Shown here one piece after another: positions 9,879 to 19,229 of a stretch of 64,000 nucleotides of DNA. Source of the DNA: Panonychus citri. Taxonomy: Eukaryota > Arthropoda > Arachnida > Trombidiformes > Tetranychidae. The number at the start of each line of letters is the position of its first letter. Position 1 is the first letter of the stretch. The stretch lies in contig NW_026515539.1 in NCBI RefSeq assembly GCF_014898815.1, positions 62,001 through 126,000 on the forward strand, read 5' to 3'. Below the pieces are notes generated by a model that saw only the letters and a program-made list of their open reading frames with translations, had not been told where the DNA came from and did no database searches. Position numbers and translations under genes: made by a program.

Positions 9879-12621
9879 CTAAGACACTTCAACAGATTTT
9901 CTTTGCTGATTCTTAGTATTGGTTTCCGATCCGGGGAATCTTCTCGGCCGGTGGTTTCTCTTTTCTTCTTGTTCGTCGGATTCGCCTGACGAATTTTCTT
10001 GATCCTCAGAATCACTTGACGAAGTCTCTTGATCTTCGGATTCACTGGACGAAAGTTCATGTTCACTCCCAACTTTATCTTGAGGTTCATCCTCATTTTC
10101 TTGTTGATCTTCCTTTTGAAGATATTCGTGATATTCTTGAAGAATAGAGCACTGAGGGGAGCACAATTCATTTCATCGAATTCAGGACTGGAACGATTCC
10201 AAAATGTCCATAATGGAGCCAATTTGATGGCCAACGGCTTTTCCTTTACAACTCTATCATTAAGAATGTAGAGCTGAAACACATTCGTTTCCACAGGTTA
10301 TGACGGCATTTTATGGTGAATTCCATCTCCGATCATTTCGACTTTATTCTCGATTCCTTGCCAATCGACTAAGTATAGCTGTAAGGCTAATCGAGCGGGC
10401 ACTGAAGGTGGATTAATCCTTCGAGGCAAAGTGTATCCTGTGAATACCAAGTAGCTAATTAAAGCTAAACTAGCAGCACTTTCCTAAGGGGAATAATATT
10501 GGGTAACTTCTCTGCACTTTGGGAGAAGTTGATTTATCTCTTGATCTTTCAGATCAAGGCCGGAATTGATTGACCAGACCAGCACCGATTATGGCTGGCC
10601 GTGATGAAGTACTTGAGTACTTGGTCTCGAGCGGTGTCAAGAGATTTTGCATATTTAATATGGTCATATACCAAACCATGAATTTTGGTATCCATATTTT
10701 CAATGTTCTTTGTTTAATGAAAGTTTCATAAACAATTTTTGATTTCCATCAATTAAAACAATCCAACAAGGTCGTAAGACCTGTTTACCACCATGACCAC
10801 TTACTCGAACACAAGCCATGTTCAATGAGTAAATTCTTGACTTATCTGGATGCTCATTAGCATTAAGTTCAAGACATTTGACGAATTCAGGTCAAGGCAC
10901 AACAGCTTTAGGTCGTTGTTCGAAAATCTTTTCAGAACTTTCTTTTAGATTCTCTTGAAATTTGATTACGGACACTAACACTGGTTTGTGGTGGATGTAC
11001 ATAATTGTCAAAGGGATCCATTACACTGGGAAAATGATCTGCAAGGATCTTTCTAAGTTCATTATGTTCCTTTTCTGGAACTCGTTGAAATGGATCAATT
11101 TTAAAAGAAACCAGTTAAAGAATCTGAACAAATACTAACAGTATCTGAATCCTTCTCATCATAGATTCTTCCTCTTTAACTTCAAGTTCCTTGGCATAAG
11201 TGAACCATTTTAAGGAAGAAGTTGTAAGGTAACGGAACTCGGTTCCATTTGATGGTTTCAGGACGTACGTAAGTACCAGGGATTTTCTTCCAATTGTTGG
11301 TTCAAAACCAAGATCCTGAAAAACTGTTCACCCTCATAAATGGGGAACGAAGAATCTTCGATCGATGATAATTGGTCCAAAATCCAAGGCTCAAATTCGT
11401 ATGTTTACGAATTGCAACAGCTCCAAGTTGACGATCATCAGGATTTTGATCCTTTTGGTAGAGCAAACAAGCATAAAGAGTTGCATTTTTAAGCCAATAT
11501 TCGTCATGGGTTTTTGGCAGCAACGGCTTATCCTTAAGATGAGCTGGTAAAAGGGACGAAAGTCTAACAGCTCTTTGGCTTATTTCAGCTTTAACAGGAC
11601 CACTTTTGAAGATTGAATTCTTAAAGAAATCGATTTCTTCTTTAACAAATCCAGCACGACAAGTTTTCTCATGATGATAATAATCATAAGGAGGCAATTT
11701 AATTGAACAAAATTGTCGGCGGCACAAAACTTTACCTTCAAGGTAAGCACTTAAGGCTTCCGAAGGAGGGGCTGGCTTACATGAACTGTATTGGTCATCA
11801 TGACCAGTTTTAATTAAGCACTTTGGGTTAACACACAAAAACTCCTTAATGGATTTGATTGATTCCAAATTCAGAATCGAAATGAGTTTTTGTAACCACA
11901 TTACACATCGTAAGCAATACCAGTTATTGCATTCTTCACAAATGGTGGGAACCATAGCGATGTGTTCACAAAACAAATAGGAGATTTTAGGAATCAGATC
12001 TTGAAGATCTTCGTGGATAAATTGAAACCAGTTGATTCCTTTAGGGACATCATCCAATTCAAGTTGATCAACAATGGAACTTGAGATGACGTTCAACTTG
12101 ATCTTTTCTCGGATCATGGAAATAAATTTTTCCTTTTTCTCCTTTTCCTTACTCGCCAAAATAGGAACTAATTCTTTAGTTGCTTCAAATGTTTCGAAAG
12201 AAACTCGTTTAGGAAGAGGTCGAGTAGGTAAAGGAACTGGATATTCGTTTTCAACGAATAACGATGGATCCGGATATTTTTCTTCTTCTTCCTTGGCATC
12301 AGGGATTTCTTCATTTTCGTCAATGATGGTTGAGTCTGAAGATTCACAATCTTGTTCTTCGCGAACAGCAGCAGGAAGAGAATTTTGTTCATCAAGAACA
12401 ACAACTGAATTTGAGCTGCAAGGCTCATCACTTTCTTTCACTTCTTCAATAACTTCCATCGGTTGTACCGGACTTGAAGGTACTCGTTGAGATGGACCAG
12501 GGTTACCGATAACTGAAACAATTTCACCCCAGAAATCAGTATCTTTAGGAACTGTGGGTGGTGATGTAGTTTCTTGAGGAACATTTTCACTTGTAGAAGA
12601 CGAAACGTCTAATTGATCCAT
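9879..12621 (-). pseudogene. Retrotransposon ORF3: Cys/His-rich RING/TRAF-like region plus degenerate ISG20/REXO4-like exonuclease region
   Basis: An ATG at 12621 opens 439 codons, in frame with integrase upstream, ending at 11302. Residues 1-170 are Pro/Glu-rich and disordered. Residues 218-281 carry a Cys/His cluster (C218, H220, C228, C231, C236, C239, C263, C268, H274, C281). Residues 300-321 read C-x4-C...H-x3-C, as in TRAF-type zinc fingers. Coding-like sequence continues in shifting frames to 9879. The stretch at 10840-10360 resembles the ISG20/REXO4 DEDDh exonuclease pattern: ACVRVSGHGGK, CWIVLIDGNQKLF, KIHGLVYDHIKYAKSLDTAR, REVTQYYSP, ARLALQLYLV. The catalytic D-x-E and final H/D positions look replaced (SLNMA, NPPSVPAR). 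The tail (9879-10166) is acidic with SSSESED-type repeats. There is no signal peptide or membrane segment, so it is not an envelope. The domain assignment is inference. Confidence 0.6.
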
Positions 12622-14466
12622 GATTGACACAAAGTAAAGTTTTAGAAAATTTTGACAACTAGTCGCAAGATTAATCAAAATGAAACTGAGACAAAGAAGT
12701 CGATCAACTTTACTTTTATAGTTGATTTGATCTTTTTCGATTATAGATCTAATTAAAATCACGAGATCACATTCGTCATCAAGACGATTTAAAAAGCGAA
12801 TTGATTGCTTGATTAAGCAAAGACAAATTAACTTTGTTGTAAAAACAAAGAGAAGTGAATCATCTCTGTCGCACTTTGTAGACACAGAGAGATCAGATTT
12901 ACCATAGAAACTAATTACCCTTTCTTTAAGTTTTGGATTAATTAAGCGGTTAAATCGATTTGCATATTTGACTTTCTTATTATGATGATTATCATATTTA
13001 AAGAAAGCACAATAAACACTTAAGTTTTTAAAACTTGTCTCTTTTTCTTCTAATTTAATTCCAGCAAAGTAATTAAATTTTGTTCTAACTGATTGTCTTG
13101 TTAATCTTTTCAGATTTTCATGATCATCAAGATCATCATTAGGTAAAATGTTAGAACTTTCATTCACAATTGATTGATCAGCAGAGATTCGTTTTCTAAC
13201 TTTATCTGCTGGAAGAGGTTCAGGTAACTGAACGGAATTTTCAACTTCATCATTCTCATAAAGAGAATCAAGATTTTCTAACAAATTAGGCTCAGAATTT
13301 GTTTCAATTTCAGAAACATCACTAGACCATTTTTCAATGTCTTTAAGAGCATCACAATTATCTGCGTTTGAAAGCCAATCGTCAGATTCAGTTCGAAAGA
13401 ACTCATCTCTTACTTGTTGAAGTTTAAAAGGTAACTCTCCATGAAATGGTTTCGTTTCCATGAGGTTGGCAGTTTTTATCTCATAAAAGATATCCAACAA
13501 CAAAACACTTCCTTTATGTTGTCCAATAACAACAAAGGGGCCATAATTTTTGTCCAAAAGTTTTGAACTTGTACCACTTCTTGGTACATGTCTCTTTATC
13601 CAGACAGCATCACCAATGGTGTAAGGTGAAGGTCTTTCTACCTTTTGCCTTGAGGTAATATAATGAACTTGTTGTGCAAGCAATCGAGCATGGACAATTT
13701 TCCTGGCATCAATGTTATCAAACTTTCCTTCAGGTAAATTGAGATCATTGTCCAATGGTTTTCTTGCATGTTTTCCAAAAACAATAAAATAAGGTGAAAA
13801 TCTTGTGATTTTGTGCACCGATGAGTTGATGGCTAACACTGAATTTTGTAATCCATCAGCTAAGTTTTTCTCATCATCTTGAGCTAGAAAAGTTCTTAAG
13901 CGATCTCCAATGGTCCTATTAGTCCTTTCGACTAATCCTTGGCTCTGTGGATGATACGGGGTAGACACAGCATGTAGAATACCATTTTCTTTAAGAAAAG
14001 TTTCAAATTCTTGGCTCATAAAATTTGATCCTCGATCCGTTTGGATCACAGAAGGATAAGAGAAAATTGAGAAAAAAGTTTTCAAAAATTCGATAACTGT
14101 TTTTGCTTCTTGATTAGGTGTAACCTTAGCATAAACATATCGTGAAAGAGAGTCTACCAAGACTAAAATGAACTTTTTTCTTTTTCCATCAAGTTGAATT
14201 GGACCAGCAACATCCAATTCAAGACGTTGAAAGATGTCTTTTGGTAAAGGTTTTTGATGAGCTTCGGAAAAAATTAAGCTTTGCGGCTTCGATTTTTGAC
14301 AATTAATGCAATTTCGACAGAGCTTGCGAATTTCATCATATAAATAGGGCATCCAATATTTTCGGGAAATTTCTAGATAAGTTTTATCTAGACCAAAATG
14401 TCCACCAATAGGAGATGAATGTTCAATCTCAAAGATTTTCTTTAGAATCGGTTCTCCGATTACTAA
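12622..14466 (-). CDS. Retrotransposon pol C-terminal part: integrase
   Basis: This open frame continues in the RT frame after a single TGA at 14467-14469. Reading on the minus strand, an HHCC zinc-binding motif (HSSPIGGH ... CRNCINC) precedes the rve catalytic core. The DDE residues lie in LELDVAGP, IQTDRGSNF and HPQSQGLVERTN. After the core there is a GPY/F-like stretch (YGPFVVIGQHKGSVLLLD). Integrase would insert the cDNA copy, here making 4-bp duplications. No chromodomain is visible. The frame runs on past the integrase fold through a low-complexity linker into ORF3 without a stop. That could mean a Pol-ORF3 fusion or a separate ORF3 start at 12621. Confidence 0.92.
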
Positions 14467-16383
14467 TCATGGGGCACGTTGTTTAAACAATTGACGATAT
14501 AAAAGTCCTTCTCTTAAAGAGAAAGTTTGAATCGCTGGTGAACTTGGATCTTCAATCATTCGATCCATGATCTTACGAAAGTAAGGATCATTTTGTTGGA
14601 AATCTTCGATTTCTTCCTTTAAGGGAATTTTCTCTTTTGTGAAGAGAACACGAGGTCGATCACTAATATTATTAGTTCTTTCCAGGGCAAGTAGAATAAC
14701 GTTAAGGCCAACATCATAATCTTGGTTTACCAAAGAAACTTTGTCTTCGCGACAATGATAAGCACAAAGTAAACTGTCAAGATATTCTTTCTCAACGTCG
14801 AGTATCTTACGGTGATCCCACTCGCAAGGGTTTCGAGAAAAACAATCAGCGGGATGTTGTTTGCCTTCTTTATAAAGAACTTTATATTGTAATCCTTCAA
14901 GGGAAACACTCCAACGGGTTAACCTTGGATTTTTAAATTTCAATTTCGGCAACTGGCACAAGGCATGGTGGTCTGTTTCCACCATGAACTCTTTACCCTC
15001 AAGGTAATGACGGAATTTGGAAACTCCAACCAAAATTGCGAGTAACTCCTTTTCACTCACAGTATAAGCCAGTTGATGTTTTAACAAAGTTTGAGAAAAG
15101 AAACTAATTGGTCTCCAGGCCAAAATTTTCTCAATTGGTACTTCTTTAAAATTTTTAAATGAACCAGGAAGAGGTGCATTGGGATCTTCTTGAAGAAGAA
15201 TGCCTCCTACTGCAAAATCAGAAGCATCTACAGAGAGTTTGTGTCTCAATTCGACATCAAAATGTACCAACATTGTTTTCTCTATTAGAGCAGCTTTAAG
15301 CTGATCAAGAGCCAATCGATCTTCATGATTCAATTGGAATCGTCTTTCTTTATTGATAAGACGATATAAAGGTCGTGCTAATTTCGAAAAATTTTCGATG
15401 TATCTCGAAAAATAATTATAGCAACCTAATTGACTTTGAAGCTCTTTTAAAGAGCGTGGGTAAGGTAATTGTTTGAGAGCACGAACTTTTTCTGGATCCG
15501 GTTGGATTCCTTCTCCACTCACAATATGTCCAAGTAATAGAAGTTGAGTGTTCCCAAATGAACACTTTTCCGTTCGAACTTTAAGATTAAAGTCTCGAAA
15601 TCGTTGCAAGACCAACTCGGTATTGTGGAGTAGTTCGTTCCATGTTTTACCCATAACAGGTACATCATCGAAGTACCCTAGACACTCTTGGTACTGTAAT
15701 CCTTTAAGGACTTTGTTGACCAATCGTTGAAAGATGAATGGGGCTCCACTTAGTCCCATGGGTAAGCGTAAATACTCATATTTACCATCGGGAGTTGTCT
15801 TCTTCCTTTCGTTGGGAGGTAACTCGATCTGATGGTACCCTTGACATAAGTCAAACATGTTGAAAAACTGTGTACCTTTTACTGCTTCCAAGCAGTCGTC
15901 TATCCTTGGCATAGGATAATTTGGAACGTTTGTTAATTTATTAACAGCACGATAATCACAAACCAATCGATATTGTTTACCTGGTTTTTCAACCAATAAG
16001 GCTGGACTTCCACCATCTTCTTCTGAAGGTTGTACGATTTTGGCAGCAATTAGTTTATTTACCAATTCAGTAAATGCTTTTCGTTTTTCAACAGAACAAG
16101 GGTAAGGTTTCTGATAGGGAACAGCGTTATTACCCATATCAATTTTGATGTTACACACTTCGTGTGGAACTAAACCTAAATCATGACGATGTTTACTAAA
16201 CACGTCTTTATAACGAAGAAGTAACTCCGTTAAACTTTGTTTCTGGTCATGAGTTAATTTTGGGTTTATCCTTGCTTTGATTTTTTCTTCAAAATCATCA
16301 GGTTCAGCAATGACCATTAACTTTTCAGCAACTTTGATTTTATCGTCACCATCCTTGATAGTGAACGAACCAATTTTTTCCAA
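14467..16383 (-). CDS. Retrotransposon pol: reverse transcriptase and RNase H
   Basis: 638 codons in the track frame. The RT palm motifs are the VCDYRAVNK region (141-149), FDLCQGYHQI (177-186), LPMGLSGAP (207-215) and the catalytic YFDD (237-240). YFDD is a less common variant of the YxDD box. Between 195 and 205 the sequence appears about three residues shorter than the usual KTAF-T-G-YEF block, possibly a small deletion. RNase H follows, with SVDASD (384-389), VSEKELLAI and ETDHHAL. The enzyme copies the RNA into cDNA. The frame ends at TGA 14467-14469 with sequence resembling the usual RNaseH-IN connection, so the stop looks like a nonsense change. The first residue is not a real start, since upstream the protease linker is in other frames. 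Confidence 0.93.
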   Translation of the reverse strand: MEKIGSFTIKDGDDKIKVAEKLMVIAEPDDFEEKIKARINPKLTHDQKQSLTELLLRYKDVFSKHRHDLGLVPHEVCNIKIDMGNNAVPYQKPYPCSVEKRKAFTELVNKLIAAKIVQPSEEDGGSPALLVEKPGKQYRLVCDYRAVNKLTNVPNYPMPRIDDCLEAVKGTQFFNMFDLCQGYHQIELPPNERKKTTPDGKYEYLRLPMGLSGAPFIFQRLVNKVLKGLQYQECLGYFDDVPVMGKTWNELLHNTELVLQRFRDFNLKVRTEKCSFGNTQLLLLGHIVSGEGIQPDPEKVRALKQLPYPRSLKELQSQLGCYNYFSRYIENFSKLARPLYRLINKERRFQLNHEDRLALDQLKAALIEKTMLVHFDVELRHKLSVDASDFAVGGILLQEDPNAPLPGSFKNFKEVPIEKILAWRPISFFSQTLLKHQLAYTVSEKELLAILVGVSKFRHYLEGKEFMVETDHHALCQLPKLKFKNPRLTRWSVSLEGLQYKVLYKEGKQHPADCFSRNPCEWDHRKILDVEKEYLDSLLCAYHCREDKVSLVNQDYDVGLNVILLALERTNNISDRPRVLFTKEKIPLKEEIEDFQQNDPYFRKIMDRMIEDPSSPAIQTFSLREGLLYRQLFKQRAP

Positions 16384-16492
16384 TTCTTTATCATGATAAA
16401 GATTTTCAGGAGCTTTACCATTTTGAAGATTCTCGTTGATCTATTTTCAACTGGAACATTAGAATTTAAGTTCTCTTTTCAATTTTCTTTCT

Positions 16493-16760
16493 TCAAGAAA
16501 AGTTCTCTTCTTTAGAGGAAGAAGGGCGACAATCCATGATTCGATTACTTTCATCGATAGTGCAAACACGAACGTCAAATTCAGCACTAAATGATTGTCC
16601 ATCAGGTGTATCTTTCACAGATACATTATAAGATTCTCCATCTGAATCCATATTCGTATAAAACGAATGTAAAAGGACAACCAAAAATAATTTTGGTCTC
16701 AAAATTTTCCACAACTTGAACCTTTAAGATTCGGACATCTTCAATTTTCGGGTGTTTAAC
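16493..16760 (-). pseudogene. Protease C-terminal half and linker, frameshifted
   Basis: Between the protease active site and RT, coding-like sequence passes through at least two other frames. One starts at a T-run near 16760-16764, and another covers 16714-16493 (73 codons, including MDSDGESYNVSV). A third change is needed before 16383. The breaks fall at or near homopolymers, consistent either with decay or with uncorrected sequencing indels. No programmed-frameshift heptamer is evident. Confidence 0.7.
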
Positions 16761-17886
16761 AAAAACAATGGCCAATTGACCGAATAATTGAACCAGGGAC
16801 AATACCTGCCAAAGGTTTATTGTCTTCGATTACATCAGCTCCAAGAGATTTTGCCAAATCAAAATCTATTACTGACAATGAGGCGCCAGTGTCTGCAAGG
16901 ACCATTCCTCGTTTTACCAAAGTTTTGTCTGATTTTCGTAATCGTACCTTTAGTAAAGGCATTTCTTCAATCATATCATCATCAAGTCTAGTCAGGACTT
17001 CTTCTTCCTTGTCACGAAAGAAATGATAAAGTATTTTTGCTTCAGTAGCAATTTTTACCGGTGCTTCATCGGGTGAAGGCTTAACAGTGGTTGTTGGTCT
17101 TGAAGACCTTGGCTTATCACACTCATTCGCGTAATGACCTTTATTACCACATTTTACACAAGTAACGTCTTTTCTATCTCTTCTCTTTGAATAGATTTTG
17201 TTTTCAGATGATTCATCAGAAGACTTTTTGAAGAGTTTAGTCTTCATTTTCATCTTCTCTTTTGCATCCTTTTCTTTTGTTGCAAGACTTTCATAATAAT
17301 AGGTGAGCAAAAGTTCATTAACGTCTTCTAAGCTTTTGTTAGCTCTTTGATGAAAAACCTTTTGTTTTATATTGTCTGTTAAATGATTCAAGACAAAAAT
17401 CAAAAAAGTTTCTTTAGAAACATTACCTTGGCTTTTATAAACCAATTCACGCATTTTAGATATGAAATCTTCAGGGGGACATTCAAACTTATATTGATAA
17501 GACATCAGCTTATGAAGAGCATTGGATCTTGAAGCGGGTCCTTGAACCTTTTCCTTTAGAGCCATCAGATACTCTCGATAGTCTTGGATGTTTTTATCCA
17601 CCATTTCAGAAATGTGTAGAATTTGATGAGCAAATCCTCTTTTTAGACAACGAAGTCTAATCTCATCATCTACAGGTTCCAAATCCAAAAGCCTTTCTGC
17701 TTGAGTTACCCACTCATGAGGATCATCTCCTTTCTTAAAGACAGGAATCGATGGATCTTGTAGCAGAATTCGTAAAGGTTGGTTACCTAAAGTATTAGGT
17801 AAAACCATGTTTGAGCTTACGCTCGGGGCGACAACAGGGGAACAAGAATGTTTCCTTTGAGGGAGTAACTGTTTCAACAGTAGTAC
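16756..17886 (-). CDS. Retrotransposon gag C-terminal part and protease active site
   Basis: The open frame follows the TGA at 17887-17889, in the same frame as the upstream gag segment. A capsid-like helical region (HEWVTQAERLL, ...) is followed by a basic stretch, a CCHC zinc knuckle (C240-x2-C-x4-H-x4-C253, CVKCGNKGHYANEC) and then the aspartic protease site ADTGAS (around 328-333). It therefore packages RNA and starts the protease. The frame stops at TAA 16756-16758 inside the protease fold, just after a T5 run, so the protease is broken in this copy. Confidence 0.88.
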   Translation of the reverse strand, partial: VLLLKQLLPQRKHSCSPVVAPSVSSNMVLPNTLGNQPLRILLQDPSIPVFKKGDDPHEWVTQAERLLDLEPVDDEIRLRCLKRGFAHQILHISEMVDKNIQDYREYLMALKEKVQGPASRSNALHKLMSYQYKFECPPEDFISKMRELVYKSQGNVSKETFLIFVLNHLTDNIKQKVFHQRANKSLEDVNELLLTYYYESLATKEKDAKEKMKMKTKLFKKSSDESSENKIYSKRRDRKDVTCVKCGNKGHYANECDKPRSSRPTTTVKPSPDEAPVKIATEAKILYHFFRDKEEEVLTRLDDDMIEEMPLLKVRLRKSDKTLVKRGMVLADTGASLSVIDFDLAKSLGADVIEDNKPLAGIVPGSIIRSIGHCFC

Positions 17887-18417
17887 TCACTCTGGCCTTT
17901 CATCTTCATGAGATTCAGGCTGGTCATCTTCATCACTTGCTTTCATTTCCTGGAGTAATTGAATGAGCAACTTCTTGGTACCTTGTCCTAAAGACAAACC
18001 TTGAATATCGGCTGCTTCTAACGCCATGAAAGCATCGAGGGTCCTTCCAGACTCTCTTAAAATAGAATGAATCTCATTTTCTGAGAGTTTCAATTCTCTT
18101 AATTTGGTTAACCAGAAGGGTGGGACTTTGTCCACCACTTCACTTAACACAATTTCGTCCATATCATCTTCCGATATTTCAATGGAATCCAAATATAAAT
18201 TATTCCTTACGGCCTCTCTGAATTTCTTATCGACGAAAGTTGAAACAGGAACAACGACTTTCCAAAAGCCTAAACAAAGTTCTGCAGATGCTATGGAAAT
18301 TTCAGCAATGGGTTTATTTCTTTCACCAATTGGAAGATGATCCAATTCATTTGGTATCTCTGAAAGATTAACGGTTTTCTTCCGTCTAACAACTCTAGCT
18401 TTTCCTCGCGGCATCAT
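17887..18417 (-). CDS. Retrotransposon gag N-terminal segment
   Basis: ATG at 18417, with a second ATG at 18414, opens about 176 codons starting MMPRGKARVV. The segment has a basic N-terminus and an acidic end (ASDEDDQPESHEDERPE). It stops at TGA 17887-17889, after which the same frame continues into the zinc-knuckle part of gag. Only one stop separates the two, so this is probably the N-terminus of one Gag, either with a nonsense mutation or expressed by readthrough. There is no recognisable domain; matrix-like by position. Confidence 0.75.
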   Translation of the reverse strand: MMPRGKARVVRRKKTVNLSEIPNELDHLPIGERNKPIAEISIASAELCLGFWKVVVPVSTFVDKKFREAVRNNLYLDSIEISEDDMDEIVLSEVVDKVPPFWLTKLRELKLSENEIHSILRESGRTLDAFMALEAADIQGLSLGQGTKKLLIQLLQEMKASDEDDQPESHEDERPE

Positions 18418-18522
18418 GAACAAAGCACTTTCACGCCAAATATAAGAAGAGATAAATAATTTATCGATTCACAATATACGAAAGTATAGTTAGAGTTAAT
18501 CACACCAAGAACACTAGGCAAA

Positions 18523-18539
18523 TCCTGCCTGGGTCGCCA
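18523..18539 (-). promoter_or_regulatory. tRNA primer-binding site
   Basis: Four bases inside the 5' LTR, the minus strand reads TGGCGACCCAGGCAGGA. This is complementary to a tRNA 3' end in ...GGGTCGCCA, with discriminator G. Comparison from memory with arthropod tRNA-Arg 3' ends suggests an Arg tRNA; the identity is inference. Confidence 0.8.
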
Positions 18540-18543
18540 AATA

Positions 18544-19225
18544 TGTAGGAATTTTTATAAGAACGGGTCTTATATTTAAAATATAAAGAAGAAAGGAGCT
18601 CTATCTCGAGACTTTCGAAAGAGAGACTCTGAACGATAATACAACGTAAGGTTGAAACCGAAAGAGAAGAAGCTATCACCTTCACTTGATATTAAAATTC
18701 GATCTAGGATTTGAATCGTGTTAGATGTAACTAATTAACTGAATAAATGAACTTAAAGATGAAAGTCTTTCGACTTAACTGAGTTAACAAAGAGATTACA
18801 ATTATTCATCAAGAATGAAACTGAATTTTTATTGTAATGAAAAGAGAACTTTAAAACATAGATGTTAATCTAATGAAAGTAAAAGTTAACTAATCGTTAA
18901 GATTAAAGATTAATGATAATGGTAACTGTGGTTACCATGGTAACTGAACACAATGGTTCTTATCAAAAAGATTAAATATTGACCATAAGATCATCTTAAA
19001 GATGTATCAAAGGTTTACAAAAGTAGCTTTTAGAAGCATAGATAACATGATTAATTAAATCAAATAAAGATAAATGAAGAAGGTTTACATAATTTTAAAG
19101 ATTGAAAATCAAATGAAATTAATGAAAGTTAATTATTAAAAAAGAATAGATTGAAAATCTATTCGGGAGATATTCTTAAAGAATAGGCAGAGAAAAGCTG
19201 AGGGAGTCAGAATTTCTACCCTACA
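18544..19225 (-). repeat. LTR, right copy (5' LTR, drives the element)
   Basis: 682 bp, TGTAGG...CCTACA. Differences from the left LTR seen by eye: one C/T substitution near the start, one A fewer in an A-run, a missing 3-bp stretch in an AAAGAAAG run, and one extra G and one extra T near the end. No further difference was noticed. It is followed by TGAT at 19226-19229. Confidence 0.96.
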
Positions 19226-19229
19226 TGAT
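19226..19229. repeat. Target-site duplication TGAT (right)
   Basis: It matches 9175-9178 and closes the LTR element exactly. Confidence 0.9.

Larger units (their letters stand above)
9179..19225 (-). mobile_element. Complete Ty3/gypsy LTR retrotransposon with a third ORF
   Basis: A 10,047-bp element read on the minus strand. It is bounded by LTRs that begin TGTAGG and end CCTACA, and flanked by the 4-bp duplication TGAT at 9175-9178 and 19226-19229. Order in reading direction: LTR, tRNA-type primer-binding site, gag, protease, reverse transcriptase, RNase H, integrase, ORF3, LTR. Protease-RT-RNaseH-IN order with a 4-bp duplication is typical of Ty3/gypsy (Metaviridae). The LTRs differ by about one substitution and four small indels, implying a recent insertion, yet the interior has stops and frameshifts. 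Gag, pol and the first half of ORF3 lie in one reading frame, interrupted by stops at 17887-17889, 16756-16758 and 14467-14469 and by frame changes in the protease-RT linker and the ORF3 C-terminal half. Confidence 0.97.

Noticed and set aside
9845..10294. A 149-codon ORF beside the left LTR as a separate protein
   Set aside because: Its first 45 residues belong to the ORF3 C-terminus and the rest is the out-of-frame shadow of the acidic SSSESED tail.
11365..12490. Plus-strand ORFs opposite retrotransposon ORF3
   Set aside because: Antisense shadows of the Ser/Glu-rich coding sequence.
18500..18685. A 61-codon ORF across the LTR/primer-binding-site border
   Set aside because: It spans the LTR boundary and the tRNA primer site, and the LTR part occurs equally in the other LTR. 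No gene is expected there.
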